This document shows, piece by piece, positions 23,508 through 36,430 of a stretch of 64,000 nucleotides of DNA; position 1 is the stretch's first letter; every line of letters begins with the position of its first letter. This DNA is from Liolophura sinensis. Its lineage: Eukaryota; Mollusca; Polyplacophora; Chitonida; Chitonidae. Under the pieces are notes generated by a model, which was given only the letters and a program-made list of their open reading frames with translations, was not told where the DNA came from and searched no databases. Position numbers and translations under genes: made by a program. The stretch spans positions 64,501 to 128,500 of the forward strand of contig NW_027017953.1 of the NCBI RefSeq assembly GCF_032854445.1. Reading direction: 5' to 3'.

Positions 23508-25011
23508 CATTTGGATCTATGTAGTAACTATGATAAACACAGCCAATACCATCACCAGGCCATGTCTACCAATTCATTTATAAAACATAACACACACTTC
23601 ACACAAGCACAATTAATTATAAATTTTCAGCCCTTAACTGAACGATGATGACATTTCCATGTCACCAAATGCTAATATTTACTGACTGGTGTTGATTGCC
23701 GTGTTTAACAATGCGACTATCACAATCACTCGACAGTGGTTGGTTTTATAGATGGAGAAAATCGGTGTGGTCAGATTAAACCACCGGCATTTGACAAATA
23801 ACTGACGAGCAGGCTTTCACTTGCGGCCAAGGCTCAAGTTTAATCTAGTCAGCGGCGTCTAAATCAGAACATGAGAGTGCTAATGGTGCCTGAATCGCCT
23901 TCACCAGCTACTGACAGACTTGGCTGGTGTACTCAAGCACTCCAGCATTCCAGCATGATATTAGCTACATGCGTACATAAAAGGAAAAGAGTATGGCGTT
24001 AAAGAACAATCAATAAACTATGCATGAAAACCATTGCTTGACATTCTACAACCCAAAACGTAAATTGGACGAGCCCTCTTATACAAAAGGAATAAAACGT
24101 TGTTTTCGTTGGTAAAATAATTTGATGGTTGCCGCACGCCAAATGTCCCATCAACCTTTTAATAAGAACTTTATTTTTCATTTCATTACCGGTGAAAGCA
24201 ATAGTGACGTCATTACGTCACAGAAACATCTCGCCTGGGACCAGTGTCCACAATGAGAGATGTCTGATTTCAACGTTTAAGGCAGATCTCTACCTACGAA
24301 TGTTACCCCTTTCTGAACACGTTTCATATTAACATATGATAGCCGCGTTTGCGATCAATTACATTTCTATTCAAACTTAAACGAGTGATTATGTATGCTT
24401 CAACTCTTACTGCACAGAGAGAATGGTTTTGCTTGCATGTATGTTAGATGTACAGGCTGTGTGCTACTTACAATGATTGGTGCGGGTGGGGTGGGGGGGA
24501 GGTAGTGAAATGCTGAGGAGCTGTGAGGGGGCACTCCATAGAAATTGTTTCCTTAGTAAAACTATTGTATAGCCTGACAGCAGGAAAAACATTTCTTAAA
24601 CCATGACACGGCAAGTATAAAAACCCAATCAGACCAGCTGGCTAATGAACGACAGCTTAAATTAGTTACGATTCCGGACTCCCAGCCAACACATGGGGCA
24701 TGAACTTTGTCTTGCTTTAATTTGATTACATGTTCAATCAAAGTAAGAGAAGAAATCAATCTTGTAGATCAGTTTCGGCTCACCGACAGCTGCCTGCATG
24801 GCGGGGAGACCTTTTACCCTAGCTGATTTTTTTTCTCAATACACACTGAATGTAACTAAAGGACATGCTATGAGGGCTGATCCTGATGGAGATCTAAATG
24901 AAACTTTCAGAACCTGGCGGCCAATTCTATCTTTGTCTATCAGCCACTCAGATGTTTACATGTACGTGGGAGACGTGAGCCGAATGAGAAGCCATTATTG
25001 AGTATGGATAC
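23508..25011. other. Intron 3, unique stretch next to exon 3
   Basis: No gene or repeat recognised. Two overlapping CRE-like tgacgtca-type motifs lie at about 24205-24222 (gtgacgtcattacgtcac). I attach no function to them. Confidence 0.5.
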
Positions 25012-25151
25012 CTTTAGTTTTCTGTCCAGTCCACCGGCGTATTTCCCCACTGTGTAGCAGAGGCTGGCGGTGTAAGGAGCCTTGACCAGTATGTCCCCGG
25101 GAATATACGTAAACAGACGCACGATGTGCTTCTTTGTCTTTACTGGGGAAT
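25012..25151 (-). CDS. HYKK: Hydroxylysine kinase, exon 3
   Basis: The acceptor tttatcttcag precedes ATTCCCCAGTAAAG, and the donor follows AAACTAAAG (GTATCC). The 140 nt encode SPVKTKKHIVRLFTYIPGD and end GKYAGGLDRKLK. This is the HYKK segment with the VRLLTYLPG and GKLxxxLD blocks at the end of the N-lobe and start of the linker. It is phase 1 in and phase 0 out, in frame with its neighbours. Confidence 0.93.
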
Positions 25152-25740
25152 CTGAAGATAAATCAATAACAATGATAAAATGCCAGAGGGAATACTTTCT
25201 TTGAATTCTGTAGGTGAAAACTAAAGTAAGGCGTTGAAGGTCTTTAAGTGAGTATAGACCGGAACAATTACGTGTGTGGTCGTTGCCCACGACTTTAATC
25301 TTTTGTTTCATTGGGGAGAAATTGGTGTTCAGAGCCTTAGCAAGGATATCACGTGTCGCTGGGTTTTTCCGTGTCTGGTTCTACTTTCTTTAACAATTCA
25401 TTGTGAAAGGTATATCAATACATGTCACTCTATAAGCCGGGAACCATCAAACATTTGATCAATAGCCCGCAGGCGTCCGCCACCACGTCATAAATCCATT
25501 TACCTTCAGATCTGAAGGCCTACTGTCTTTGCCCCCCACTGTCAAACTTCTGAGTAATAACGGGTAATGAACTGTTAGTACTTTATTCAATTCTGGTCTA
25601 ACACACAAAACGTAGGGCTGTGTCATGTGTTTAACGCTTTGTTTTAGAATATTTCACTCATATAAAGGTGACCCAGAGACTGACGAACTTTCCCTAGTGT
25701 GACGCACAGTGGTCGTCACAGTTTATTATAAAGTCTGGTT
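25152..25740. other. Intron 2, unique stretch
   Basis: No gene recognised. A weak SINE-tail-like string (agaatatttcactcatataa) at about 25646-25666 is too short to call. Confidence 0.45.
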
Positions 25741-25834
25741 CCAGTGGGGTCAGTGTTACAACAGAAGAACTGAGACTACCATAACGACAGAATAATTGTA
25801 AATCCATTGCAACGACAGATAAAATGTAAGGCCT
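25741..25834. repeat. Degenerate ~25-30-bp repeat, left remnant
   Basis: gtcagtgttacaacagaaga and related strings. It corresponds to the block at 26913-27205 on the other side of the retroelement copy. Confidence 0.6.
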
Positions 25835-26912
25835 GTATAACTAAGGAATCTATGCGTCGAAATAGACATTCGTATACCAGCCGTCAACCAATCCCAGGTC
25901 AATCGCAAGGTCAATTTCCATAAACGACGTATAATACAAACCACCACGGAAATAAGAAAGTACATAAAGTGGGAATATAGGGCGGAATCATGCAAAGAGA
26001 AATAGTCAACAGTTTTCATTGATGTTGAAAAGGCGCAAATCGATATTCAAATTGTGTACCATGCTTGAATATCAGTTGTCGATAACAAAATATGTATCTC
26101 AGTTTTTGATTTGTTACTGTTCATGTATCCAACGTGGCGATCTAATTTAACACGATGAACACACGGTCCCTAGCCCCAGGTTAAGCGGAATCAGACACAA
26201 TTATGAAGCAGAGTACACAATAAATACCCATTGGAATACTTATACACTTTTGATATGTGGTTTCCCCGAATTTCACATAGATGTTATTAATGAGAAATTC
26301 CAGCAACTTAATGAACATGGAAACATCCCTTGAATGGTAACCCTTGTATGTCGTGGAACTGAAGAAGACTGCGTTGCCTATGACGTTAATGTAGCGGTGA
26401 CCGGTTTTATAAAACATTGAAATCATCAGTGATGAAATTCCATCCATTAAATCCGTGTGAGGAATCGTAGTATAGAGAGTGGTGAAATTCCATCCATTAA
26501 ATCCGTGTGAGGAATCGTAGTATAGAGAGTGGTGAAATTCCATCCATTAAATCCGTGTGAGGAATCGTAGTATAGAGAGTGGTGAAATTCCATCCATTAA
26601 ATCCGTGTGAGGAATCGTAGTATAGAGAGTGGTGAAATTCCATCCATTAAATCCGTGTGAGGAATCGTAGTATAGAGAGTGGTGAAATTCCATCCATTAA
26701 ATCCGTGTGAGGAATCGTAGTATAGAGAGTGGTGAAATTCCATCCATTAAATCCGTGTGAGGAATCGTAGTATAGAGAGTGGTGAAATTCCATCCATTAA
26801 ATCCGTGTGAGGAATCGTAGTATAGAGAGTGGTGAAATTCCATCCATTAAATCCGTGTGAGGAATCGTAGTATAGAGAGTGGTGAAATTCCACGTAAATG
26901 TATCCTTATACG
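25835..26912 (-). mobile_element. Naiad-type Penelope-like element, internally deleted copy
   Basis: On the minus strand it holds RT block NFTTLYTTIPHTDLMDGISS, then FIKLLEFLINNIYVKFGET and ISIPMG. It then jumps to the 3' non-coding region (ccccaggttaagcgg near 26175; caagatccatttcc-like and ggtcat-cagttttca-like strings to about 25840) shared with the other two copies. The region between the IPMG block and the 3' end is deleted, so the YIDD block is missing. Both flanks are the same degenerate minisatellite. Confidence 0.82.
26431..26890. repeat. Nine identical 50-bp units inside the RT region
   Basis: The unit gatgaaattccatccattaa, atccgtgtgaggaatcgtag, tatagagagt is repeated at exact 50-bp steps from 26431 to 26880 with essentially no variation (first unit ga, later units gg), then a partial unit. 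It is the segment coding WNFTTLYTTIPHTDLMDG, so the array arose from retroelement coding sequence. As 50 is not a multiple of three, the frame is destroyed. Confidence 0.95.
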
Positions 26913-27205
26913 GTATGTCTAAGGGCAGAAGAACTGGGAGGTCAGTGTAACGACAGAATAAGTGTAAAGCCATTCTAACTTCAGAAGAACTAGGAGGCCA
27001 GCGTTACGATAGGAGATCTGTAAAGCCATTGTTAATTTATCAGTGGAAACAGGCATTCGAATACAGAACATTGTCAGTGCAACAACAGAAGAAATGTAAC
27101 ACCAGTGTAGCAAGAGAAAAACTGTAATGTCAGTGTAACGATAGAAAATCTGTGCGGACAGTGTAACTAAAGAAGAACTGCAAGGTTAATGTAACCAGAA
27201 AATCT
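26913..27205. repeat. Degenerate ~25-30-bp repeat, right block
   Basis: Repeats of cagtgtaacgacagaagaac tgtaa with poor conservation. Taken with 25741-25834, it appears to be the array into which the retroelement was inserted. Confidence 0.65.
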
Positions 27206-27224
27206 CTCATTCTAGTAGAAGTAT

Positions 27225-30200
27225 TCTGACACATGATATGTATTCTGACACATGACTCTCGTCACTGAAAAGTGTGGTAACACCTGACAGGACTTCGACA
27301 CAGAGAAAGTATGCTGATACTTGACATGACTTCTACACACAGAAAGTATGCTGACACCTAACATGACTTTGACACAGAGAAAGTATGCTGACACCTAACA
27401 TGACTTCTACACAGAGAATATATGCTGACACCTGACATGACTTCTACACAGAGAATATATGCTGATACTTGACATGACTTCTACACAGAGAAAGTATGCT
27501 GACACCTGACATGACTTCTACACTGAGAAAGTATGCTGACACCTGACATGACTTTGACACAGAGAAAGTATGCTGTCACCTGACATGACTTCTACACAGA
27601 GAAAGTATGCTGACACCTGACATGACTTCTACACAGAGAAAGTATGCTCACACCTGACATGACTTTGACACAGAGAAAGTATGCTGATATCTGACATGAC
27701 TTTGACACAGGGAAAGTATGCTGTCACCTGACATGACTTCTACACAGAGAAAGTATGCTGTCACCTGACATGACTTCTACACAGAAAAAGTATGTTGTCA
27801 CCTGACATGACTTCCACACAGAGATAGTGTGCTGACACCTGACATGACTTCTACATACAGAAAGTATGCTGTCACCGGACATGACTTCTACACTGAGAAA
27901 CTATGTGGTCACCTGACATGACTTTGACACAGAGAAAGTATGTTGTCACCTGACATGACTTCTACACAGAGAAAGTATGCTGACACCTGACATGACTTCT
28001 ACACAGAGAAAGTATGCTGACACCTGACATGACTTCTACACAGAGAAAGTATGCTGATATCTGACATGACTTCTACACAGAGAAAGTATGCTGTCACCTG
28101 ACATGACTTTGACACAGAAAAAGTATGTTGTCACCTGACATGACTTCTACACAGAGATAGTGTGCTGACACCTGACATGACTTCTACATACAGAAAGTAT
28201 GCTGTCAACGGACATGACTTCTACACTGAGAAAGTATGTGGTCACCTGACATGACTTCGACACAGAGAAAGTATGCTGTCACCTGACATGACTTCTACAC
28301 AGACAAAGTATGCTGACACCTGACATGACTTCTACACAGAGAAAGTATGCTGACACCTGACATGACTTCTACACAGAGAAACTATGCTGATATCTGACAT
28401 GACTTCTACACAGAGATAGTGTGCTAACACATGACATGACTTCTACATACAGAAAGTATGCTGTCACCGGACATGACTTCTACACAGAGAAAGTATGCTG
28501 TCACCTGACATGACTTCTACACAGAGAAAGTATGCTGACAACTGACATGACTTCGGCACAGAGAAAGTATGCTGACACCTGACATGACTTCTACACAAAG
28601 TATGCGGTCACCTGACATGACTTCTACACAGAAAAAGTATGCTGTCACCTGACATGACTTCTACACAGAGAAAGTATGCTGACACCTGACATGACTTTTA
28701 CACAGAGAAAGTATGCTGACAACTGACATGACTTCGACACAGAGAAAGTATGCTGACACCTGACATGACTTCTACACAGAGAAAGTATGCTGACACCTGA
28801 CATGACTTCTACACAGAGAAAGTATGCTGACAACTGATATGACTTCGACACGGAGAAAGTATGCTGACACCTGACATGACTTCGACACAGAGATAGTGTG
28901 CTGACACCTGACATGACTTGTACACAGAGAAAGTATGCTGACACCTGACATGACTTTGACACAGAGATAGTGTGCTGACACCTGACATGACTTCGACACA
29001 TAGAAAGTATGCTGACACCTGACATGACTTCTACACAGAGAAAGTATGCTGACACCTGACATGACTTCGACACAGAAATACTGTGCTGACACCTGACATG
29101 ACTTGTACACAGAGAAAGTATGCTGACACCTGACATGGCTTTGACACAGAAAAAGTATGCTGACACCTGACATGACTTTGATACAGAGAAAGTATGCTGT
29201 CACCTGACATGACTTCTACACAAAGAAAGTATGCTGACACCTGACATGACTTCTACACAGAGAAAGTATGCTGACAACTGACATGACTTCGGCACAGAGA
29301 AAGTATGCTGACACCTGACATGACTTCTACACAAAGTATGCGGTCACCTGACATGACTTCTACACAGAAAAAGTATGCTGTCACCTGACATGACTTCTAC
29401 ACAGAGAAAGTATGCTGTCACCTGACATGACTTCTACACAGAGAAAGTATGCTGACAACTGACATGACTTCGACACAGAGAAAGTATGCTGACACCTGAC
29501 ATGACTTCTACACAGAGAAAGTATGCTGACACCTGACATGACTTCTACACAGAGAAAGTATGCTGACAACTGACATGACTTCGACACATAGAAAGTATGC
29601 TGACACCTGACATGACTTCGACACAGAGATAGTGTGCTGACACCTGACATGACTTGTACACAGAGAAAGTATGCTGACACCTGACATGACTTTGACACAG
29701 AGATAGTGTGCTGACACCTGACATGACTTCGACACAGAGAAAGTATGCTGACACCTGACATGACTTTGACACAGAAAAAGTATGCTGACACCTGACATGA
29801 CTTTGACACAGAGAAAGTATGCTGTCACCTGACATGACTTCTACACAGAGAAAGTATGCTGACACCTGACATGACTTCTACATACAGAAAGTATGCTGAC
29901 AACTGACATGACTTCTACACAGAGAAAGTATGTTGTCACCTGACATGACTTCTACACAGAGAAAGTATGCTGTCACCTGACATGACTTTGACACAGAAAA
30001 AGTATGCTGACACCTGACATGACTTCGACACAGAGAAAGTATGCTGACACCTGACATGACTTTGACACAGAGAAAGTATGCTGACACCTGACATGACTTC
30101 TACACAGAGAAAGTATGCTGACACCTGACATGACTTCTACATACAGAAAGTATGCTGACAACTGACATGACTTCGACACAGAGAAAGTATGCTGACACCT

Positions 30201-31945
30201 GACATGACTTTGACACAGAGAAAGTATGCTGTCACCTGACATGGCTTCTACACACAGAGAAAGTATGTTGTCACCTGACATGACTTCTACACAGAAAAAG
30301 TATGCTGACACCTGACATGACTTCGACACAGAGAAAGTATGATGTCACCTGACATGACTTTGACACAGAGAAAGTATGATGTCACCTGACATGACTTTGA
30401 CACAGAGAAAGTATGCTGATACCTGACATGACTTCGACACAGAGAAAGTATGCTGACACCTGACATGACTTTGACACAGAGATAGTGTGCTGACACCTGA
30501 CATGACTTTGACACAGAGAAAGTATGCTGACACCTGACATGACTTCTACACAGAGAAAGTATGCGGTCACCTGACATGGCTTCTACACAGAGAAAGTATG
30601 CTGTCACCTAACATGACTTCTACACAGAGAAAGTATGCTGACAACTGACATGACTTTGACACAGAGAAAGTATGCTGATACCTGACATGACTTTGACACA
30701 GAGAAAGTATGCTGACAACTGACATGACTTTGACACAGAGAAAGTATGCTGACACTTGACATGACTTCTACACAGAGAAAGCATGCTGACAACTGACAAG
30801 ACTTCTACTCAGAGATAGTGTGCCGACACCTGACATGACTTCGACACAGAGAAAGTATGCTGACAACTGACATGACTTTGACACAGAGAAAGTATGCTGA
30901 CAACTGACATGACTTCTACACAGAGAAAGTATGCTGACACCTGACATGACTTCTACACAGAGAAAGTATGCTGACAACTGACATGACTTCGACACAGAGA
31001 AAGTATGCTGTCACCTGACATGACTTCTACACAGAGAAAGTATGCTGTCACCTGACATGACTTTGACACAGAAAAAGTATGCTGACACCTGACATGACTT
31101 CGAAACAGAGAAAGTATGCTGACACCTGACATGACTTCTACACAGAGAAAGTATGCGATCGCCTGACATGACTTTTACACAGAGAAAGTATGCTGACACC
31201 TGACATGACTTCTACACAGAGAAAGTATGCTGACATCTAACATGACTTCGACACAGAGAAAGTATGCTGACACCTGACATGACTTTGACACAGAGAAAGT
31301 ATGTGGTCACCTGACATGACTTCTACACACAGAAAGTATGCTGACACCTCACATGACTTTGACACAGAGAAGGTATGCTGACACCTGACATGACTTTGAC
31401 ACAGAGAAAGTATGCTGTCACCTGACATGACTTTGACACAGAGAAAGTATGCTGTCACCTGACGTGACTTCGACACAGAGAAAGTATGCTGATACCTGAC
31501 ATGACTTTGACACAGAGAAAGTATGCGGTCACCTGACATGACTTCTACACAGAGAAAGTATGCTGTCACCTGACATGACTTCTACACAGAGAGAGTGTGC
31601 TGACAACTGACATGACTTCGACACAGAGAAAGTATGCTGACATCTGACATGACTTTGACACAGAGAAAGTATGCTGACACCTGATATGACTTCCACACAG
31701 AGAAAGTATGTTGTCACCTGACATGACTTCGACACGGAGAAAGTATGCTGACACCTGATATGACCTCGACACAGAGAAAATATGCTGACACCTGACATGA
31801 CTTCGCCACAGAGAAAGTATGCTGACACCTGACATGACTTCGACACAGATATAGTGTGCTGACAAGTGGCATGACTTTGACACTGAGAAAGTATGCTGAC
31901 ACCTGACATGACTTCGACACGGCGATAGTATGCTGACACATGCCG
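27225..31945. repeat. 37-bp minisatellite (about 125 units)
   Basis: The unit is acctgacatgacttctacac agagaaagtatgctgac. Main variants are ttctacac/tttgacac/ttcgacac and gacacc/gtcacc/gacaac. Many minus-strand frames (repeated YFLCVEVMSG or SLCRSHVRCQ) are array products. Marker variants recur at 333, 259 and 736 bp, all multiples of the unit (736 with one 4-bp deletion), so there are higher-order repeats. The largest array in the window. Kinase intron 2. Confidence 0.96.
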
Positions 31946-33535
31946 TGGCCTTTTACACTATGTAAGTATACTCACATCTGACATGGCCTTTTACACCATG
32001 TAAGTATGCTCACATCTGACATGGCCTTTTACACTATGTTAGTGTATTCACATCTGACATGGCCTTTCACACTATGTAAGTATGCTAACATCTGACATGG
32101 CCTTTTACACTATGTAAGTATACTAACATCTGACATGGCCTTTCACACCATGTAAGTATACTCACATCTGACATGGCCTTTTACACTATGTAAGTATGCT
32201 CACATCTGACATGGCCTTTCACACTATGTTAGTGTATTCACATCTGACATGGCCTTTTACACTATGTAAGTATGCTCACATCTGACATGGCCTTTTACAC
32301 TATGTAAGTATACTCACATCTGACATGGCCTTTCACACCATGTAAGTATATTCACGTCTGACATGGCCTTTCACACTATGTATGTATGCTCACATCTGAC
32401 ATGGCCTTTGACACTATGTAAGTATGTTCACATCTGACATGACCTTTCACACTATGTAAGTATATTCTCGTCTGGCATGGCCTTTCACAAAATGTAAGTA
32501 TACTCACATCTGACATGGCCTTTCACACTATGTAAGTATATTCACATCTGACATGGCCTTTCACACTATGTAAGTATATTCACGTCTGACATGGCCTTTC
32601 ACACTATGTAAGTATATTCACGTCTGACATGGCCTTTCACACCATGTAAGTATATTTACGTCTGACATGGCCTTTGACACCATGTAAGTATACTCACATC
32701 TGACATGGCCTTTCACACTATGTAAGTATATTCACGTCTGGCATGGCCTTTCACACTATGTAAGTATATTCACGTCTGGCATGGCCTTTCACACCATGTA
32801 AGTATATTCACGTCTGACATGGCCTTTTACACTATGTTAGTATATTCACGTCTGACATGGCCTTTCACACTATGTAAGTATACTCACATCTGACATGGCC
32901 TTTCCCACCATGTAAGTATACTCACATCTGACATGGCCTTTTACACCATGTAAGTATATTCACGTCTTACATGGCCTTTCACACCATGTAAGTATACTCA
33001 CATCTGACATGGCCTTTCACACTATGTAAGTATACTCACATCTGACATGGCCTTTCACACTATGTAAGTATATTCACGTCTGGCATGGCCTTTCACACTA
33101 TGTAAGTATATTCACGTCTGGCATGGCCTTTCACACTATGTAAGTATATTCACGTCTGACATGGCCTTTTACACTATGTTAGTGTATTCACGTCTGACAT
33201 GGCCTTTCACACTATGTAAGTATACTCACATCTGACATGGCCTTTCACACCATGTAAGTATACTCACATCTGACATGGCCTTTTACACCATGTAAGTATA
33301 TTCACGTCTGACATGGCCTTTGACACCATGTAAGTATACTCACATCTGACATGGCCTTTCACACTATGTAAGTATACTCACATCTGACATGGCCTTCCAC
33401 ACCATGTAAGTATACTCACATCTGACATGGCCTTTCACACTATGTAAGTATATTCACATCTGACATGGCCTTTCGCACCATGTAAGTATACTCACATCTG
33501 ACATGGCCTTTCACACTATGTAAGTATACTCACAC
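31946..33535. repeat. 38-bp minisatellite (about 42 units), related to the 37-bp array
   Basis: The unit is atctgacatggcctttcaca ctatgtaagtatactcac. It aligns with the 37-bp unit (ctgacatg-ctt-cac-aagtat-c-ac), so both probably share an ancestor. Reverse-complemented, each unit begins gtgagtatacttacat, which includes the donor-like GTGAGT on the sense strand of the kinase gene. The array ends about 30 bp from the exon 2 donor. Confidence 0.96.
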
Positions 33536-33566
33536 CACAAATAAGTAATGTCAGACCATACAATAC

Positions 33567-33692
33567 CTTCCTTTCCGGAGCCCTCCACTGGAATCTCCTC
33601 TACATGCATCAGTTTTCCAGACACAGACAGGACAGGACGGGTGGTTTGTATATCGTTTTCCCAGGCATGTAGGATGAGTGACTGCATGGCTT
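33567..33692 (-). CDS. HYKK: Hydroxylysine kinase, exon 2
   Basis: The acceptor tgaaatgttgcag precedes AAGCCATGCAGTC, and the donor follows GGAAAGGAAG (GTATTG). The 126 nt encode EAMQSLILHAWENDI, then RPVLSVSGKLM and EGSGKE. This fits the HYKK segment between the ATP-binding Lys strand and the VRLLTYLPG block. It was found by looking for the missing block between exons 1 and 3. Phase 1 on both sides keeps the frame. Confidence 0.9.
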
Positions 33693-33696
33693 CTGC

Positions 33697-34260
33697 AACA
33701 TTTCAGTATGAATGATATATTCTGGCTTGATGCTACATCGGTAGTATTTCTGCCATGCCATAAAGATGGGGAGTGAACTAGAAACAAAAGTCTGAAATAC
33801 ACCCTTCTCTTCCCCAACATTTCCGGAAAGAAAGAAAACTAAGAAAACCTGAAAACAAATGACAAAACGTCATGTTATTTAGTAATGGTTTGATACAGAT
33901 TGTTTCATGGGCCGTTCGTGATGTGCACTGATTAAACTACGGGTACTCACAGTTTGAATTGTAATCTGATTGCCATTCAACTTCAGCATTCAAGATGTAT
34001 AGTTGATAAGCAAGATGTATGGTAAGTTTCGTCGAAATCGGCGCATTAGTTTGGGAGGAGATAAAATCTTGTCAACAGTCAGACGAACAGACAGGGTGAT
34101 ACCAGAATGAAGCCCCCATTTCCTAGAGGGGAGTATAATGTATAATTCTTGCTTGACGCCATATCGGTAATTTTCTGTCATGCCATGAAGATGGAGCATA
34201 AATGAATAATTATGGTCTGACGCCACGTTAGCAATATTTCAGCTACACACTATCTATACA
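33697..34260. repeat. Degenerate dispersed-repeat fragments
   Basis: Three related strings (33718-33775, 34145-34200, 34212-34250) share gacgcca-gtaat-tctg-catgcca and resemble tails of molluscan SINE-like elements. A segment at 34017-34130 (aagtttcgtcgaaatcggcg, then gacgaacagacagggtga) resembles a 3' end often seen in mollusc dispersed repeats. I cannot name a family. The remainder is unique intron sequence. Confidence 0.35.
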
Positions 34261-34479
34261 GTTGGTAAAAGAATAAATGACAAGCACAATGTAAAATATC
34301 ATTGGTACAATGTTTTGCAGATTATGTAAGGGTAAGTAGACATATACATACAGTCACAAAAAAGGCACAGCAGGATATCTTATTATCCAAAGGCCTCTTT
34401 TAATAATAAAAAATAAAGCATAAATTTGTGCAATAGCTGAAAGCATCAGTCACATCGACTCAGCCTGAAAGCGTTCAAT

Positions 34480-34952
34480 CAACACATTAACATCCGTTCA
34501 ATCAACAGCTTAACATCCGTTCATTTAACAGTTAAACATCTGCTCACCCAACAGTTTAATATGCACTCACTCAACAGTTTAACCTCCTTTCAATTAACAG
34601 TTTAATGTCCGCTCACTCAACAGTTTAACATCCTTTCAATTAACAGTTTAACATCCGCTCACTCAACAGTTTAACATCCACTCACTCAACAGTGTAACAC
34701 CCTCTCACTCAACAGTTTAACATCCTCTCACTCAACAGTTTAACATCCGCTCACTCAACAGTTTAACATCCGCTCACTCAACAGTTTAACATCCTCTCAC
34801 TCAACAGTTTAACATTCGCTCACTCAACAGTTTAACATCCGCTCACTCAACAGTTTAACATCCTCTCACTCAACAGTTTAACATCCGCTCACTCAACAGT
34901 TTAACATCCGCTCACTCAACAGTTTAACATCCTCTCACTCAACAGTTTAACT
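34480..34952. repeat. 23-bp minisatellite (about 20 units)
   Basis: The unit is catccgctcactcaacagtt taa. Copies are nearly uniform in the right half. Kinase intron 1. It runs directly into a SINE head fragment. Confidence 0.93.
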
Positions 34953-35022
34953 GCATTGGTGAGAGACTTCTTGGTCATTACGCTGCGCTAGATCTAACCA
35001 GCTGAACCACGGAGGCCACGAA
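34953..35022 (-). mobile_element. SINE family 1, head fragment only
   Basis: tgcattggtgagagacttct, cattacgctgcgct and gaaccacggaggcc are the complement of the tRNA-like head. Body and tail are absent. It abuts the 23-bp array with no spacer. Confidence 0.8.
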
Positions 35023-36000
35023 AATGCTGGGAGACAATTCCCAAATATCCCGCTGGATTTTTAACAAGTTTGCTTAAGCACATTAAAACCATTATATCTC
35101 AAATATACAGCAGTGAATCTGACTATTTAACAGTCAACTGTGGCTGTCGTATAAATGAATGTTCTTGTATTAACTGAGATATTTACGTCAGGTAAAGACC
35201 GAGATACCAAGAGATACCATGAGATACAGTGCAGTCGTTAGGGTTAGAGAATTTAAGCTACAAAACCAGCAACAGAGAATATATCTTACATGTTATGAGA
35301 TGTTTACGTATTTATACAATACTTCATCATAGAGAGTAAAACGAGAGCAGCGACGACAGTGTGACAACTGGCAAATGGTCACACTTGTCGATTTATCTCA
35401 GTTAAGGTTTTATTCTTTCTGTTCCTGTTAATGCTTAAGTGGATTAAGAAAAATGCCACTAACACCATGCCTCTAGCACCATAGTAATAAAAACATGCAG
35501 TGATGAATGACCAGGTATGACATTATTGTTGTCACTGACAGCATCTACATAAGGCTGTCAAGTGGGAAGTCGTCCAAGAGCGGTGATTGTTACCCCAAAT
35601 CGCCAGTCTATAGGGATATAATTTATATGACCATAACTTGGATGGTCATATTGCTTGGATACATTTTCTATATTTCAGCCATCGTGCCGAGAGTGACTAA
35701 AAGGCTAAATACCGGATATAATTCATGTCATGTGACATTTCGCTTCTAAACATGATTTCCATTCAAAATGATAAGACTGGCACATGAAAACAAACCTATC
35801 CTGCAAATCCCTCTTTAAACCGTGATTTCGCCTTACATGACTGATATATGGTAGAAGGTTTGTGCCATTCGTAATTTTTAACGTTTTATACTGATTTATA
35901 CAATGAGTGAAAGGATTTCATGTAGTAAACATTTATCATAACTTGCAAAGAATTTAAATAATTTGTGAAACCAAACTATATTACACAACATAAATTCAGT
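35023..36000. other. Intron 1, unique stretch
   Basis: No gene or repeat recognised. The 80-codon plus frame at 35507-35749 has a hydrophobic patch but no family motif or splice support. Confidence 0.45.
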
Positions 36001-36004
36001 TATG

Positions 36005-36135
36005 AAAAAAGGCGGAAATTTTTCCCATCGGTGGAAAGGTGTTCTTCGCGGAGAAAAGGCTTACACCGTGGAAAAAACCGTTCAATAGTGGAGAAAAGGT
36101 TTACACCGTCGAGACAACCTTTGCACTGCAATAAA
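36005..36135. repeat. ~21-bp repeat, left arm of an inverted array pair
   Basis: Units like ggagaaaaggcttacaccgt. The same units occur in opposite orientation at 36600-36835, with a SINE copy between the two arms. Confidence 0.75.
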
Positions 36136-36224
36136 ACGTTTCATTGTTTTTCAAAGCTTATGCATGTAGTTATCTATTTTGTCTACATGTATTTAGTTTC
36201 TGAGTCTGCGTTAGTTCGTTATGT

Positions 36225-36430
36225 ATACTTCTATTTATGTATTTGATTTGTGCTGTACACCGAACTCAAGAATATTTAACTTATACGACGGCGGTTAGCA
36301 TTATGGTGCGGAAACCAGGGGGAACCCGGAGACAACCCTCGACGATCCGCATGTTGTTGAATGTCTTCCCACATAGCCAGCATGAGCTGGACTTGAATTC
36401 ACAGCAACCACATTGGTGAAAGGCTACCGG
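36225..36430 (-). mobile_element. SINE family 1, partial copy
   Basis: The complement of the tail lies at 36235-36280 (diverged), then the body with ggcggttagcattatggtgc, and the head up to gcaaccacattggtgaaagg. The outer head with the A-box is missing. It lies between the inverted minisatellite arms. Confidence 0.85.

Noticed and set aside
28645-31941. Dozens of overlapping ORFs rich in Cys/Ser/Val (SLCRSHVRCQ)
   Set aside because: The 37-bp unit is read in successive frames in all registers. These are not genes.
35507-35749. 80-codon ORF with a hydrophobic segment
   Set aside because: It lies in kinase intron 1 on the opposite strand with no motif or supporting signal.
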